A stretch of DNA of 64,000 nt. Source: Methylobacteriaceae bacterium. Its GTDB lineage: Bacteria; Pseudomonadota; Alphaproteobacteria; Rhizobiales; Beijerinckiaceae. Under the pieces are notes generated by a model that had not been told where the DNA came from, ran no database searches, and saw nothing but the letters and a program-made list of their open reading frames with translations. The stretch is from positions 744,001-808,000 of the forward strand of contig JACKJC010000002.1 of assembly GCA_020638195.1 (NCBI GenBank), read 5' to 3'. Positions 50,936 to 59,774 of this stretch are shown piece by piece (the first letter of the stretch is position 1; each line of letters begins with the position of its first letter). A program made the position numbers and the translations under genes.

Positions 50936-50963
50936 CGCGCGGCGGGTTCGAATCCGCCGCGCG
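50936..50963. repeat. Perfect hairpin between the RDD gene and bpt
   Basis: CGCGCGGCGG (50,936-50,945) and CCGCCGCGCG (50,954-50,963) are perfect 10-base complements around an 8-base GTTCGAAT loop. It resembles a tRNA T-arm, but the rest of a tRNA is not present. It could act as a terminator or processing point between the RDD gene and bpt; no T-run follows on the minus strand. Confidence 0.6.
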
Positions 50964-51002
50964 ATGAATCTAGCGCGAAACCGGGGTTTCCGCGCAAGGG
51001 AA

Positions 51003-51476
51003 TTACGAGGTGCGCCGCACGACGATCAGGCCTGCCAGAATATCGTGCAGGCAACGCTTTTCCGGCGTGATCAGCGATGTCAGCAGCACGAGGCCGCCCG
51101 TGACGTACCAGCTCAGCCAGAACAGCACGCCGTGCACGGCGGCATTGATGAAGGGTACGGGCTGGCCGTTGGTCAGCCGCACTTCCAGGTCCATCGCCTT
51201 CATGCCGGGGGTCGCCATATTGCGGCCCGACACCGTCATGCCGTTATAGAAAAAGGCGACGACGGGAAGGATGATTGGCGGCAGGAAGAACCACGACAGG
51301 CCGAGCGTCAGGAAGCCGAGCCCGAGAAAGATCACGGCCGCGATGATCGACACGAGGATCAGGTCGAGCAGCACCGCGATCATGCGCCGCGTGCGCACAC
51401 TGGCCAGCGCCTGCGGCGGCAGGGCGGGGTAATAGCCCGTCTGCTGGGAGGTGTTGTAGCCGGTCGTATTGCTCAT
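51003..51476 (-). CDS. RDD family membrane protein
   Basis: A 157-residue protein. The RDD signature appears as RTRRMIAVLLDLILVS with the Arg and Asp, followed by hydrophobic segments at about 35-60 and 65-90 and a third near 125. The start at 51,476 is chosen because a GGAGATGG lies at the right distance; an ATG three codons earlier has no site. RDD proteins are membrane proteins of uncertain function. It reads into bpt across the hairpin above. Confidence 0.85.
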   Translation of the reverse strand: MSNTTGYNTSQQTGYYPALPPQALASVRTRRMIAVLLDLILVSIIAAVIFLGLGFLTLGLSWFFLPPIILPVVAFFYNGMTVSGRNMATPGMKAMDLEVRLTNGQPVPFINAAVHGVLFWLSWYVTGGLVLLTSLITPEKRCLHDILAGLIVVRRTS

Positions 51477-51570
51477 GGACGCCATCTCCGCGGGCCGAAT
51501 GGCCCGGCTGACAAAATGTGGTAGAGCCGGACGGCGTTAACAAGAGAGAACAGGCGGGCTGGCGGAGGAA

Positions 51571-52509
51571 ATGAACGGCAATTCTCCCAAGGGCCTGTTT
51601 TGGCTGGCGGTCACGATCCTGATCTGGGGCGCCTACATGCCAGTTGGCAAGGTGGTGTCGCAGGCGATCGATCCCTACTGGATCACCGGCATCCGCTATC
51701 TGTTCTCGGGCCTGTTCCTGGCCGTGATCGTGATGGCGATCGAGGGGCCGGGCGCTCTGATCCCGCCGCGCAAGGACATGTTCACGCTCCTCCTGCTCGG
51801 CGCCCTGGGTTCGGCGGGCTTCGGGCTGTTCTCCTATCTCGGCGTGCGGCTGACGCGGCCCGAACATGCCGCGGCCATAGCCGTGCTGACGCCGATCAAC
51901 GTCGCGATCTGGCGCGCCTTCGAGGCGCGCGCCCTACCGCCGCGCGGCGTCGTGCTGGCGGCGCTCGCGGTGGTGGGCGGCGCCGTGCTGGTGGTGACGC
52001 GCGGAAATCTCGCGGCGCTGACCGCCGGCGGCAGTATGGTCGGCAATCTGCTCGTGCTGGTGTCCTCGCTCTGCTGGACCTTCTACACGATCAAGGCGCA
52101 GTCCATGCTCGGCTATTCCGCGCTGCGGCTGACCGCGCTCACCTGCCTGATGGGCTCGCCGGTCGGGCTGGCGCTGGCGGCCGTGATGACGGCGCTCGGC
52201 TATGCGCATGCGCCGCATTTCGCCGATTTCCTGCCGATATGGCCGCAGATCGTCTATCTCTTCATCTTCGTCTCGGCGGTCTCGATCATCACGTGGAACA
52301 TGGCGGTCCGCATGGTCGGCGCGCAAACCGCGACGCTGGTCTCGACCTTCACGCCGGTCATTCCCTTCGCCTGGGCGGCGTATGGCGGGCGCATTTTCAC
52401 ATTGTGGGAAATCGTCGGAGTCGTGGTCATTATGGCTGCCATTCTGGCGCATAATCTCAACGAGCAACGCAAGGCTCGGGCGATAGCGGCGAGGGAGGCG
52501 ACGGCGTGA
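51571..52509 (+). CDS. EamA/DMT family transporter
   Basis: A 312-residue protein with ten hydrophobic segments arranged as two EamA repeats: residues 8-140 and 155-300. Motifs include LAVTILIWGAYMPVGKVV near the start and ALGSAGFGLFSYLGVRLT. The family exports amino acids, sugars or other metabolites. The ATG follows a GGAGGAA. It overlaps the enoyl-CoA hydratase gene by four bases (GTGA), so they are co-translated. Confidence 0.9.
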   Translation: MNGNSPKGLFWLAVTILIWGAYMPVGKVVSQAIDPYWITGIRYLFSGLFLAVIVMAIEGPGALIPPRKDMFTLLLLGALGSAGFGLFSYLGVRLTRPEHAAAIAVLTPINVAIWRAFEARALPPRGVVLAALAVVGGAVLVVTRGNLAALTAGGSMVGNLLVLVSSLCWTFYTIKAQSMLGYSALRLTALTCLMGSPVGLALAAVMTALGYAHAPHFADFLPIWPQIVYLFIFVSAVSIITWNMAVRMVGAQTATLVSTFTPVIPFAWAAYGGRIFTLWEIVGVVVIMAAILAHNLNEQRKARAIAAREATA

Positions 52510-53288
52510 CACAGAAATTCGAGACCGTGCGCCTCCCGACCATAGAAGGCGTCGCATGGCTCGAATTCGCCCGACCGCCCGTCAACGCCTTCACGCGCCA
52601 GATGGTGGAAGAGACATTCGCGGCGATGAAGCAGGCGCTGGACGATCCTCAGTCGCGCGTGCTCGTGATCGCCAGCGGCGTCGAGAAATATTTCAGCGCC
52701 GGCGCCGATCTCACGGTTTTTGCCGCGATGAGCGCCGTCGACATGCGCGCGTGGACGGAGCTGTGTCACGACGTCGCGCGGCTTCTGCGCAACTCGCCGA
52801 AGCCGCTGCTGGCGGCGATCAACGGCACGGCGGTCGGCGGCGGGCTCGAAATGACCCTGCATTGCGACCTGCGGTTTGCGGCGGACAATGCAAGGCTCGG
52901 CCAGCCCGAGATCGCCATCGCCTTCATCCCGCCGATCGCCACCACGCAGGCGCTGGCGCGGCTGATCGGCAGGCCGCGCGCGATTCGCTATCTCTACGAA
53001 GGCCGGATGGTGGGCGCGGCGGAGGCGCTCGAATGGGGGCTCGTCGACGAACTCGTTCCGGCGTCCGAATTGCGCGCGCGGGTGCAGGCCTACGCCGAAG
53101 AACTGGCGACAAAACCGCGCCAGGCGCTCGCCGCGATCCGCCGGACGATCACGCTCGGCGGCGGCATGAGTTTCGAGGAGGGCATGACGCTGGAGCTCGA
53201 GACGGCCAGCGCGCTTGCCGACACCGACGATTTTCGCGAGGGCGTGCGCGCTTTCCTCGAAAAGCGCGCGCCGCGGTGGCGGCGATGA
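52506..53288 (+). CDS. Enoyl-CoA hydratase/isomerase family protein
   Basis: A 260-residue crotonase-fold protein. The first oxyanion segment is KYFSAGADLTVFAAM and the second is AAINGTAVGGGLEMTLHCD. One of the usual two glutamates appears in the GQPEIAIAFIP segment; the position before NGT holds no acid, so dehydration chemistry is uncertain. It could be a hydratase, isomerase or another crotonase. The start is a GTG overlapping the EamA stop. The frame for the next mini-protein overlaps by four bases. Confidence 0.85.
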   Translation: MTQKFETVRLPTIEGVAWLEFARPPVNAFTRQMVEETFAAMKQALDDPQSRVLVIASGVEKYFSAGADLTVFAAMSAVDMRAWTELCHDVARLLRNSPKPLLAAINGTAVGGGLEMTLHCDLRFAADNARLGQPEIAIAFIPPIATTQALARLIGRPRAIRYLYEGRMVGAAEALEWGLVDELVPASELRARVQAYAEELATKPRQALAAIRRTITLGGGMSFEEGMTLELETASALADTDDFREGVRAFLEKRAPRWRR

Positions 53289-53557
53289 GCCGAGACCGCC
53301 GGCGCCCGGCTGGCCTTTTGCTCGCGATCTCTGCGCTCTTCCTCGCGCTGGACGCCACTGGCGCGCCGGCTGCCGAGCACGGCGCGCGACGCGCGAAAGC
53401 GGGGGCGACAAAGCAGACGCCAAAGCCCGACCCCTGCGCCTCCTATGGCCCTGGGTTCAAGATGCTGCCGGGCACGACGACATGCATGCGCATCGGCGGT
53501 TCGATCGTCGGCGATTTTTCGAGCGGCGCGCCTGCGCCAAACCTCGGCGTGAAATAG
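53285..53557 (+). CDS. Exported mini-protein resembling a porin N-terminus
   Basis: A 90-residue protein. Residues 1-30 look like a signal peptide (RRPAGLLLAISALFLALDA, then APAAEH). Residues 50-80 read CASYGPGFKMLPGTTTCMRI with GGSIVGDFSS, the same cysteine-bracketed plug and first-strand motif as the two porins at 10-14 kb (CDAYGAGFFYIPGTDTCLR). It then stops after APNLGVK, so no barrel follows. The ATG overlaps the enoyl-CoA hydratase stop. It may be a remnant or a free periplasmic protein; function unknown. Confidence 0.7.
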   Translation: MSRDRRRPAGLLLAISALFLALDATGAPAAEHGARRAKAGATKQTPKPDPCASYGPGFKMLPGTTTCMRIGGSIVGDFSSGAPAPNLGVK

Positions 53558-53656
53558 GCGGGCTTCGTCGTGGCGGAGCGTTTTGACGCGGCGCAAGGCG
53601 TCTGGCGCGCTGCGGGCGCTTGCATACATCCGTGCAGTAAAGCTCGGGGGTAGGGC

Positions 53657-53962
53657 ATGTTCGCACAAATCACTTTGCCGCGTTCAGTCGCGTTGCTCAC
53701 GCTTGCCGGCGGAATGCTCGCGGCGCATCCCGCGCTCGCCTCGCGGCCCGTGCCGCGCACCATCACGGGGTGCGTCAGCGGCGGCGTGTTCACGAGCGAC
53801 AATGGCTATGTCATCCGCGCGCGGGGGCCGGGCTTCAGGGAATACGATCTCAGCCGTTTCGAGGGGCGGCGGATCGTGGTGCGGGGAATGCTGTCGCCGG
53901 GCGACCTGTTCGCGGTGAAGAGTCGTCCGCGCGATCTCGGGCCCTGCCGCCGACCGAGGTAG
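53657..53962 (+). CDS. Small exported protein of unknown function
   Basis: A 101-residue protein with a signal peptide (ALLTLAGGMLAAHPALAS, cleavage near residue 29). The mature part has VPRTITGCVSGGVFTSDNGYVIRARGPG, then RRIVVRGMLSPGDLFAVKSRPR, and two cysteines (GCVSG and GPCRRP). The ATG follows a GGGGGTAGGG. I do not recognise a family, though the small beta-rich OB-like pattern recalls periplasmic BOF-type proteins. It lies 4 bases before the next membrane protein gene. Confidence 0.6.
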   Translation: MFAQITLPRSVALLTLAGGMLAAHPALASRPVPRTITGCVSGGVFTSDNGYVIRARGPGFREYDLSRFEGRRIVVRGMLSPGDLFAVKSRPRDLGPCRRPR

Positions 53963-53966
53963 ACCC

Positions 53967-54695
53967 GTGCGTTTCGATCCGCTGCGCGGGCTCCTCGCCG
54001 CGCTACTCGTTTCCGGCTCGAGCCTCGTGTGGTTCGCCGCGCTCTGGCTCGACGAGGACGCGCTGTTCCGGCGCTTCGGCTTTGCGATGCACGCTGTGAC
54101 GCTGCTCGCGATCTTCGCGCTGATCGCGGGGCTCGCGGTGGCGGGCCTGTTCCTGCGCTTCCATCAGGTGCGTCGCGAACTCCTGGAGGGGCGGCGCGTG
54201 CTGGCGCGCTGGCGTGTCGACGAGGCGACATTCAATTCGTTCGTCCCCAAGGCGCGCGACGCCGATCGCGCCGACAAGCGGCAGGCGCTGGCCGTGATCG
54301 CCTTCTTCGTCGTCGTCATCTTCGGCGCCTTCGCGCTGTTCGATCATGACGCCGCGCCCTTCATGCTGTCGATGGCGGGCGCCGTCATGATCACGATGCT
54401 GCTTGCCTACTGGCTCGGCCAGCGCGCCATCGCCGCGCAGCTCGTCTACCGCGATGGGGAGGCGATCGTCGGCGAGCGCGGCCTGCTGTTCAACGGCGTG
54501 CTGCATGTATGGGGCGCGCCGCTGAGCTGGCCGACCGGCGCGCGTTTTTCACGCGATGGGCGCATGCTGGAGGTCGGCTACGCCTTCCTGTCGCGCATCG
54601 GCGCGCAGGGCGTGTCGGTGCTGCTGCCCGTGCCGCCGGACGCGCGGGCGGAGGCCGAGAAGGCGGAGGAGGAGTTGGACGCGTTGGCGGGGTGA
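53967..54695 (+). CDS. Membrane protein of unknown function
   Basis: A 242-residue protein with hydrophobic segments at about residues 8-28, 38-60, 108-125 and 130-150. A soluble part of about 90 residues follows, including LVYRDGEAIVGERGLLFNGVLHVW. The end is charged (AEAEKAEEELDALAG). The start is GTG at 53,967, 4 bases after the preceding gene, so these two are likely an operon. I recognise no characterised family. Confidence 0.6.
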   Translation: MRFDPLRGLLAALLVSGSSLVWFAALWLDEDALFRRFGFAMHAVTLLAIFALIAGLAVAGLFLRFHQVRRELLEGRRVLARWRVDEATFNSFVPKARDADRADKRQALAVIAFFVVVIFGAFALFDHDAAPFMLSMAGAVMITMLLAYWLGQRAIAAQLVYRDGEAIVGERGLLFNGVLHVWGAPLSWPTGARFSRDGRMLEVGYAFLSRIGAQGVSVLLPVPPDARAEAEKAEEELDALAG

Positions 54696-54707
54696 GGCAG
54701 GGGCAGT

Positions 54708-55730
54708 CTACGCCACGCCTTCCTTCCTCAACTTCTCCGCCACCCTCACCGCAAAATACGTCAGCACGCCGTCGCATCCGGCGCGCTTGAAGGCCAGCAG
54801 GCTTTCCATCATCGCCTTCTCGCCGTCGATCCAGCCATTGTTTGCGGCCGCCATGATCATCGCGTATTCGCCCGACACCTGATACGCGAAGGTCGGCCTT
54901 CCAAACGTGTCCTTCACGCGGCGGATGATGTCGAGGTAGGGCATGCCGGGCTTCACCATCACCATGTCGGCGCCTTCGGTGAGATCGAGTTCGACCTCGT
55001 GCAGCGCCTCGTCGGTGTTGGCGGGGTCCATCTGGTAGGTGCGCTTGTCGCCGATCAGCGTCTTGTTGGTGCCCACCGCGTCGCGGAAGGGCCCATAGAA
55101 GGCCGACGCATATTTGGCGGCGTAGGACATGATCTGGACGTGGCCGAAGCCCGCGGCGTCGAGGCCTTCGCGCAGCGCGCCGACGCGGCCGTCCATCATG
55201 TCGGAGGGCGCGATGACGTCGGCGCCGGCGCGCGCCTGGTTCAGCGCCTGCTCGACGAGAATGTGCACGGTCTCGTCGTTGAGAATGTGCTCGCCCTCCA
55301 TCACGCCGTCATGGCCGTGGCTGGTGTAGGGATCGAGCGCAACGTCGGTGACAATGCCGATGTCGGGCGCGACCTCGCGGATGGCGCGGCAGGCGCGGCA
55401 GACGAGGTTCTGGTCGTTGAGCGCTTCCGAGCCCGTGGGATCGCGCAGGTCGGGATCGGTGTAGGGGAAGAGGGCGATCGCCGGAATGCCGAGGGATGCG
55501 GCGTGGGCGACGGCCTTGACCGCCTCGTCCACGGAATAGCGGAAGACGCCGGGCATGGACGCCACGGGAACCTGCACCTTCTCGCCGTCGACCACGAAGA
55601 TCGGCCAGATCAGGTCGTTGATCGTGACGACATTCTCGCGCACGAGCCGGCGCGACCAGTCGGTGCGGCGGTTGCGGCGCGGGCGGTGAGTGAGGTCGAG
55701 TTTGCGCGCGAGCGCGGTCTTGGCGTCCAT
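54708..55730 (-). CDS. hemB: Delta-aminolevulinic acid dehydratase (magnesium-type)
   Basis: A 340-residue TIM-barrel enzyme that joins two 5-aminolevulinate molecules to porphobilinogen. The metal-site segment is DVALDPYTSHGHDG with aspartates (Asp133, Asp141) where zinc-dependent enzymes have cysteines, so it is probably Mg-dependent. The catalytic lysines are in MSYAAKYASAFYGPFRDA and VMVKPGMPYLDI. The start at 55,730 is set by MDAKTALARK. It is divergent from the SGNH gene by 121 bases. Confidence 0.95.
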   Translation of the reverse strand: MDAKTALARKLDLTHRPRRNRRTDWSRRLVRENVVTINDLIWPIFVVDGEKVQVPVASMPGVFRYSVDEAVKAVAHAASLGIPAIALFPYTDPDLRDPTGSEALNDQNLVCRACRAIREVAPDIGIVTDVALDPYTSHGHDGVMEGEHILNDETVHILVEQALNQARAGADVIAPSDMMDGRVGALREGLDAAGFGHVQIMSYAAKYASAFYGPFRDAVGTNKTLIGDKRTYQMDPANTDEALHEVELDLTEGADMVMVKPGMPYLDIIRRVKDTFGRPTFAYQVSGEYAMIMAAANNGWIDGEKAMMESLLAFKRAGCDGVLTYFAVRVAEKLRKEGVA

Positions 55731-55851
55731 GGCGGGGTTCCCCGAGAATTTTGGCGGCAATCTAGGACCGTGCGAGTGTGAGGACAAGCATAGTCCTCAG
55801 GCGTGCGGAGGGCCTAGCCTGTCAGCAGCGGCCGGATCGGGGGAGGATCGC

Positions 55852-57897
55852 ATGCACAGGATGTCGGGACTCGCGGCGCTTGCCTTGCTCGCGTCGTTCG
55901 ACGTCGCCAGCGCGGCGGATATCGAATGGTCAGTCGCCAACCCCTTCCGCTTCTACCGCAAGGAAAGCGCGCTCGCCGGGCACATCAAGGCCTATGATGC
56001 GATCGTCGCTGGCAATGGCGGGGTCACGCCGGCCAATATCGTCGAGCGCATCGAGCGGCGGCTGAACGATCCGGATTGCACGAACAAGTCGAGCTATACG
56101 GCTTGCGCGGCTTCCGCCGGCGCCAATTACGAGCGGCAGCGGATGGGCTGGGCGGCGCGCAGCGTCGGTCTCGACGAGACCTGCTACGGCCCGGTCGGCG
56201 TCGGCGGCCGCTACGAATATCGCGCCGCGTGCTCGCGCGAGACAGGCGCGGGTTTCCGCAGCGAAGACTATATCAACCCGAAGTCGCATGCTGTTCGCGC
56301 GCGGCTCGGCTCGGCGCTCGTAGCGGCGAACTCTGGAAAGACCTGTGCGTGGAGCTGGGCGGCGCTGCCCGGCGGTCAGGCGATCGGCGCCAGGACGGCG
56401 CCGTGCGCCGAGGAAATCCTGATTTCGGACATTCCCTATCCGGCCGGGGCCCATGTGATCGTACGCGCCGCGGACGGCGGAGCGTTGCTCGCACAAGACA
56501 ATATCGTCGTCCACGATCTGCTGGTCGTCGGGCTCGGCGACAGCTTCGCGTCGGGGGAGGGCAATCCCGACATCCCCGTCCTTTTCCACGCGTCGCGGCC
56601 GATGTCTTACGACGGCCAGCCCAAGAATTTTCCGCTGCGCAGGACCAGCCCGCAGGTTTATACCGGCGACCTCTCGACGAACGAAGGGTTGACGACCTTT
56701 CGACGCAAACGGGCGGTCTGGACCAGTCGCGACTGCCACCGTTCGCAATATTCGTATCAGTTCCGCGTCGCCCTGGAGCTCGCTCTGGAGAACAGGCATC
56801 GCGCGGTCACGCTGGTTCATCTCGCCTGCACGGGCGCCGAGGCGACAGAAGGCCTGTTCGGAACCAAGCCGGCGCGCGAACCGGACGAGGGCGGGCCGCA
56901 GAATGTGCGCGGTCAGTTCGAGACGCTGCTCGATCTCGTCTGCGTCACGCGCGTCGGCGGCAAGACCGCTCGCTTCGACATGGCGGCGCCGATCCACTGG
57001 GGCAGCCCGGACACCGAACCCAAGACGTATTTCATTAAGGGCTGCAAGGACGGAAAGCTGAAACGCAACATCGATGCGCTGATGTTGTCCGTGGGCGGCA
57101 ATGACATCGGCTTTGCGGCGCTGGTCGGCCATTCGATCATGGATTCGAGCGGCGACCTGGCCGATGTGGCGACGCTCATGGAGCTGTTCACCAAGCAGCG
57201 CATGACATTCCCACCTGTGCCAGCCTATCTGTCGATGCTCGACGCCCGGCTTCTGGCGACGCGCGACGCCATTGCAAGATTGCTCGGCGTCGCGCCAGGC
57301 AAGGTCGTTCAGACCGGCTACGAGCGCATGCAGGTCAACGAGAATGATGCGCTCTGCTCGGGTGCGCGCGGGATGGAACTGCACAACAAGTTCGGCTTTC
57401 GCGCGGAGCGGCTGGCGACAGTCGACGCCTACGCCAGGGATTTCTTCAAGCGCCTGGCGTGCCTTTCCGTCGGCGGCGCGAATTGCCCGGCCGATGTGCA
57501 TGGCCATACGGGCTTCAATTTCGTGACGTCCCATCACCCGCGCTTCGTCGGGCACGGCGTCTGCGCGGCCAAAGCCGGCGAAATCGCCGATTTCGTCGTT
57601 CCGCACGAGAATGGCGGGTCTTTTGGCCCCTATGCTCCCGATAAATACCTGCCATATGCGCACAAGCGCCGTCTGTTCGTTTCGGTCGACGATGCGTTCA
57701 TGACCGCCAATTCGCACGACGAGCGGCCGAACTGCTCATTCTGGAACCAACCGTGCGCCTGGCCGACCGACAAGGTGCAGCTGGGCTTCGCGGCCCTCTA
57801 CAGCGGCGCCTTCCATCGAACGGCCGAGGCGCATGCGATCGTGGCCGACGAGGTCTTGAAGGTCGTGCGGCCGCAGCTCGAGGCGGTTGGCAAATAG
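55852..57897 (+). CDS. Secreted SGNH/GDSL hydrolase
   Basis: A 681-residue exported protein. The signal peptide is at residues 1-22 (MSGLAALALLASFDVASAAD). Block I of the SGNH fold is LGDSFASGEG near residue 228, placed after about 200 residues of an N-terminal region with several cysteines. Block III is SVGGNDIGFAAL near 414. The C-terminal histidine is probably in FHRTAEAHAIV near 670. Large exported SGNH proteins act on esters of lipids or polysaccharides; the substrate is unknown. The long N-terminal part and many cysteines are unusual. The ATG has a GGGGGAGG upstream. Confidence 0.82.
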   Translation: MHRMSGLAALALLASFDVASAADIEWSVANPFRFYRKESALAGHIKAYDAIVAGNGGVTPANIVERIERRLNDPDCTNKSSYTACAASAGANYERQRMGWAARSVGLDETCYGPVGVGGRYEYRAACSRETGAGFRSEDYINPKSHAVRARLGSALVAANSGKTCAWSWAALPGGQAIGARTAPCAEEILISDIPYPAGAHVIVRAADGGALLAQDNIVVHDLLVVGLGDSFASGEGNPDIPVLFHASRPMSYDGQPKNFPLRRTSPQVYTGDLSTNEGLTTFRRKRAVWTSRDCHRSQYSYQFRVALELALENRHRAVTLVHLACTGAEATEGLFGTKPAREPDEGGPQNVRGQFETLLDLVCVTRVGGKTARFDMAAPIHWGSPDTEPKTYFIKGCKDGKLKRNIDALMLSVGGNDIGFAALVGHSIMDSSGDLADVATLMELFTKQRMTFPPVPAYLSMLDARLLATRDAIARLLGVAPGKVVQTGYERMQVNENDALCSGARGMELHNKFGFRAERLATVDAYARDFFKRLACLSVGGANCPADVHGHTGFNFVTSHHPRFVGHGVCAAKAGEIADFVVPHENGGSFGPYAPDKYLPYAHKRRLFVSVDDAFMTANSHDERPNCSFWNQPCAWPTDKVQLGFAALYSGAFHRTAEAHAIVADEVLKVVRPQLEAVGK

Positions 57898-57951
57898 CGA
57901 TGGCCCGCCGGCGTCTTCCCTTGGCGGGCCGAAATGCTCTATGCCTGCCGC

Positions 57952-59016
57952 ATGACCACGACCGACGAAGCGATTTGCCGGCGCCGCGGCGCTATTGGCC
58001 ACATTACGCTCAACCGCCCGCAGGCGCTGAATGCGCTGACACTGAACATGGTGCGCGCGATTTCCCGGGCGCTGGACGACTGGGAGCATGATCCCACTGT
58101 CAAGGCGGTGGTGGTAGAGGGCGCCGGCGATCGCGCCTTTTGCGCCGGCGGCGACATAAGGCTCCTGTGGGAGCAGGGGACAGCCGGCGACCACAAGGCC
58201 CAGCTCGATTTCTGGCGCGAGGAATATGTCCTCAACGTGCGCATCAAGCGCTATCCGAAACCCTATGTCGCTGTCATCGACGGCATAGTGATGGGCGGCG
58301 GCGTCGGAGTTTCCGTGCACGGCTCGCACCGGATCGCCGGCGACGGCTTCGCCTTCGCCATGCCGGAGGTCGGCATCGGCTTCTTTCCCGATGTCGGCGC
58401 GACCTGGTTTCTGCCACGGCTCGCCGGCAAGACCGGGACCTATCTGGCGCTGACCGGCGCGCGGGCGAAGGCGGGCGACGCGGTCGCGCTCGGGCTCGCC
58501 GAAGCCCACGTTTCTCGCGCGAAGATTCCGGAGTTGATCGCGGCGCTGGAGGCCGGCGAGGATGTCGCCGCGGCTCTCGCTCACTTCAAGAGCCCGGCCG
58601 AGGCCGGGCCGATCGTGCAGAACCGGGCCGCGATCGACGCGGCCTTCTCGGCGGAAAGCGTGAGCGCGATTCTGGCGCGCCTGGCCGACGACGGCTCGGA
58701 CTTTTCGCGCGAGGCCGCCAAGACCATCGGCCAGAAGGCGCCGCTGTCGCTCGCTGTCGCGCTGCGGCAGATGCAGGTGGGCGCCGGCATTTCCTTCGAG
58801 GAGGCGATGCGAACGGAATTCCGTATCGTCTCGCGCATCTGTCGCGGGACCAATTTCTACGAGGGCGTGCGCGCCACCATCATCGACAAGGACCAAAAAC
58901 CCGCCTGGAAACCGGCGCGCGTCGAGGATGTCACGACGCCGGAGGTCGACGCCATCTTTGCGCCGCTAGGCGCGGACGAGCTCGACCTGTCCGGCGTCGC
59001 GGAGGCGGCTTCGTGA
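57952..59016 (+). CDS. 3-hydroxyisobutyryl-CoA hydrolase-like protein
   Basis: A 354-residue crotonase-fold enzyme. GAGDRAFCAGGDIRLLWEQ and DGIVMGGGVGVSVHGSHRIA form the oxyanion hole. FAMPEVGIGFFPDVGATWFL is the HIBCH-type active-site segment with glutamate and aspartate. The C-terminal half has GTNFYEGVRATIIDKDQKP. It hydrolyses 3-hydroxyisobutyryl-CoA in valine breakdown. An ATG six codons upstream (57,934) is an alternative start. It overlaps the next gene (GTGA). Confidence 0.9.
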   Translation: MTTTDEAICRRRGAIGHITLNRPQALNALTLNMVRAISRALDDWEHDPTVKAVVVEGAGDRAFCAGGDIRLLWEQGTAGDHKAQLDFWREEYVLNVRIKRYPKPYVAVIDGIVMGGGVGVSVHGSHRIAGDGFAFAMPEVGIGFFPDVGATWFLPRLAGKTGTYLALTGARAKAGDAVALGLAEAHVSRAKIPELIAALEAGEDVAAALAHFKSPAEAGPIVQNRAAIDAAFSAESVSAILARLADDGSDFSREAAKTIGQKAPLSLAVALRQMQVGAGISFEEAMRTEFRIVSRICRGTNFYEGVRATIIDKDQKPAWKPARVEDVTTPEVDAIFAPLGADELDLSGVAEAAS

Positions 59017-59522
59017 CGCGGCCTCAGGATATGGATTCCGGCGCCGCGATCCGGCTCGGCGAGAGAACGCTCGATCCGAACGCCACGCGCTGGGGCATGC
59101 TGCTGGTCCTGTTCATGCGTGTGGTGGCCGGCCTGTGGATCCTGCAGGGGCTGGTGCAATGGCAGATCGTGCTGACCGCGCCGACCGATCTCTTTTCGAC
59201 CATTCCCAAGCCCACGGCGGTCGCCATCGTCTATTTCGCGGTGATGGACCTGCTCGCGGCGGTCGGCCTGTGGCTGGCGACGGCCTGGGGCGGCGTGCTG
59301 TGGTTGCTGGTGGCGCTGTCGCAGATCCTCGTCGCTTTCCTGATGCCGGATTTCTTCGGCGGCGGCCTACTGGTGGTCGCGCTCGACGTGATCCTGATCG
59401 GCATGTACCTGCTTCTGACCTATGAAGCCGGCCGCGAGCCCGACCGCCGCAGCGCGCCACGCCGAGCGGCGACGCGCCTGTGGAACCGGTCGTGGAAGGT
59501 CTGGGAGAATTTTCGGAGATAG
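59013..59522 (+). CDS. DUF6163-like membrane protein
   Basis: A 169-residue protein with four hydrophobic segments at about residues 28-48, 62-85, 88-110 and 112-135. The second and third (IVYFAVMDLLAAVGLWLATAWGGVLW) match a conserved Hyphomicrobiales membrane family that I recall as DUF6163; the family name is from memory. The tail is basic. GTG start at 59,013 overlaps the preceding stop by four bases. Function unknown. Confidence 0.65.
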   Translation: MTRPQDMDSGAAIRLGERTLDPNATRWGMLLVLFMRVVAGLWILQGLVQWQIVLTAPTDLFSTIPKPTAVAIVYFAVMDLLAAVGLWLATAWGGVLWLLVALSQILVAFLMPDFFGGGLLVVALDVILIGMYLLLTYEAGREPDRRSAPRRAATRLWNRSWKVWENFRR

Positions 59523-59774
59523 GCCATGGCCGGCGCGTTGTCGGGCGGCGGGAGGAGCCGGCTTGCCTACGCCGCGCATTACAGGCTCTCGGCCGGCGGC
59601 GCGGATTTCATCGTAAATGATTGTTTTGATTCACTGACTGTTCACTCAGAATCGCGCCGTTCCGGTAAACGCCGGATTCAGCCTGTTACTTAAACTGGTT
59701 TTCATTCGCTCCTCCTAAATTGCTCGTAACGAAGCCGGACAAGCCGGCCGGGGAAGCAAAACAGGGGTCAAGTC
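59523..59774. promoter_or_regulatory. Promoter region of ldtR
   Basis: The 252-base gap is AT-rich at 59,610-59,730 with TTGTTTTGATTCACTGACTG and TGTTACTTAAACTGG, plausible promoter parts. MarR-type regulators often bind their own promoter, but I cannot pinpoint a palindrome. Confidence 0.4.

Noticed and set aside
50891..50963. Possible extra tRNA gene
   Set aside because: Only a T-arm-like hairpin is present. The loop has eight bases, and no D-arm or anticodon arm can be folded; bpt's start lies within the interval.
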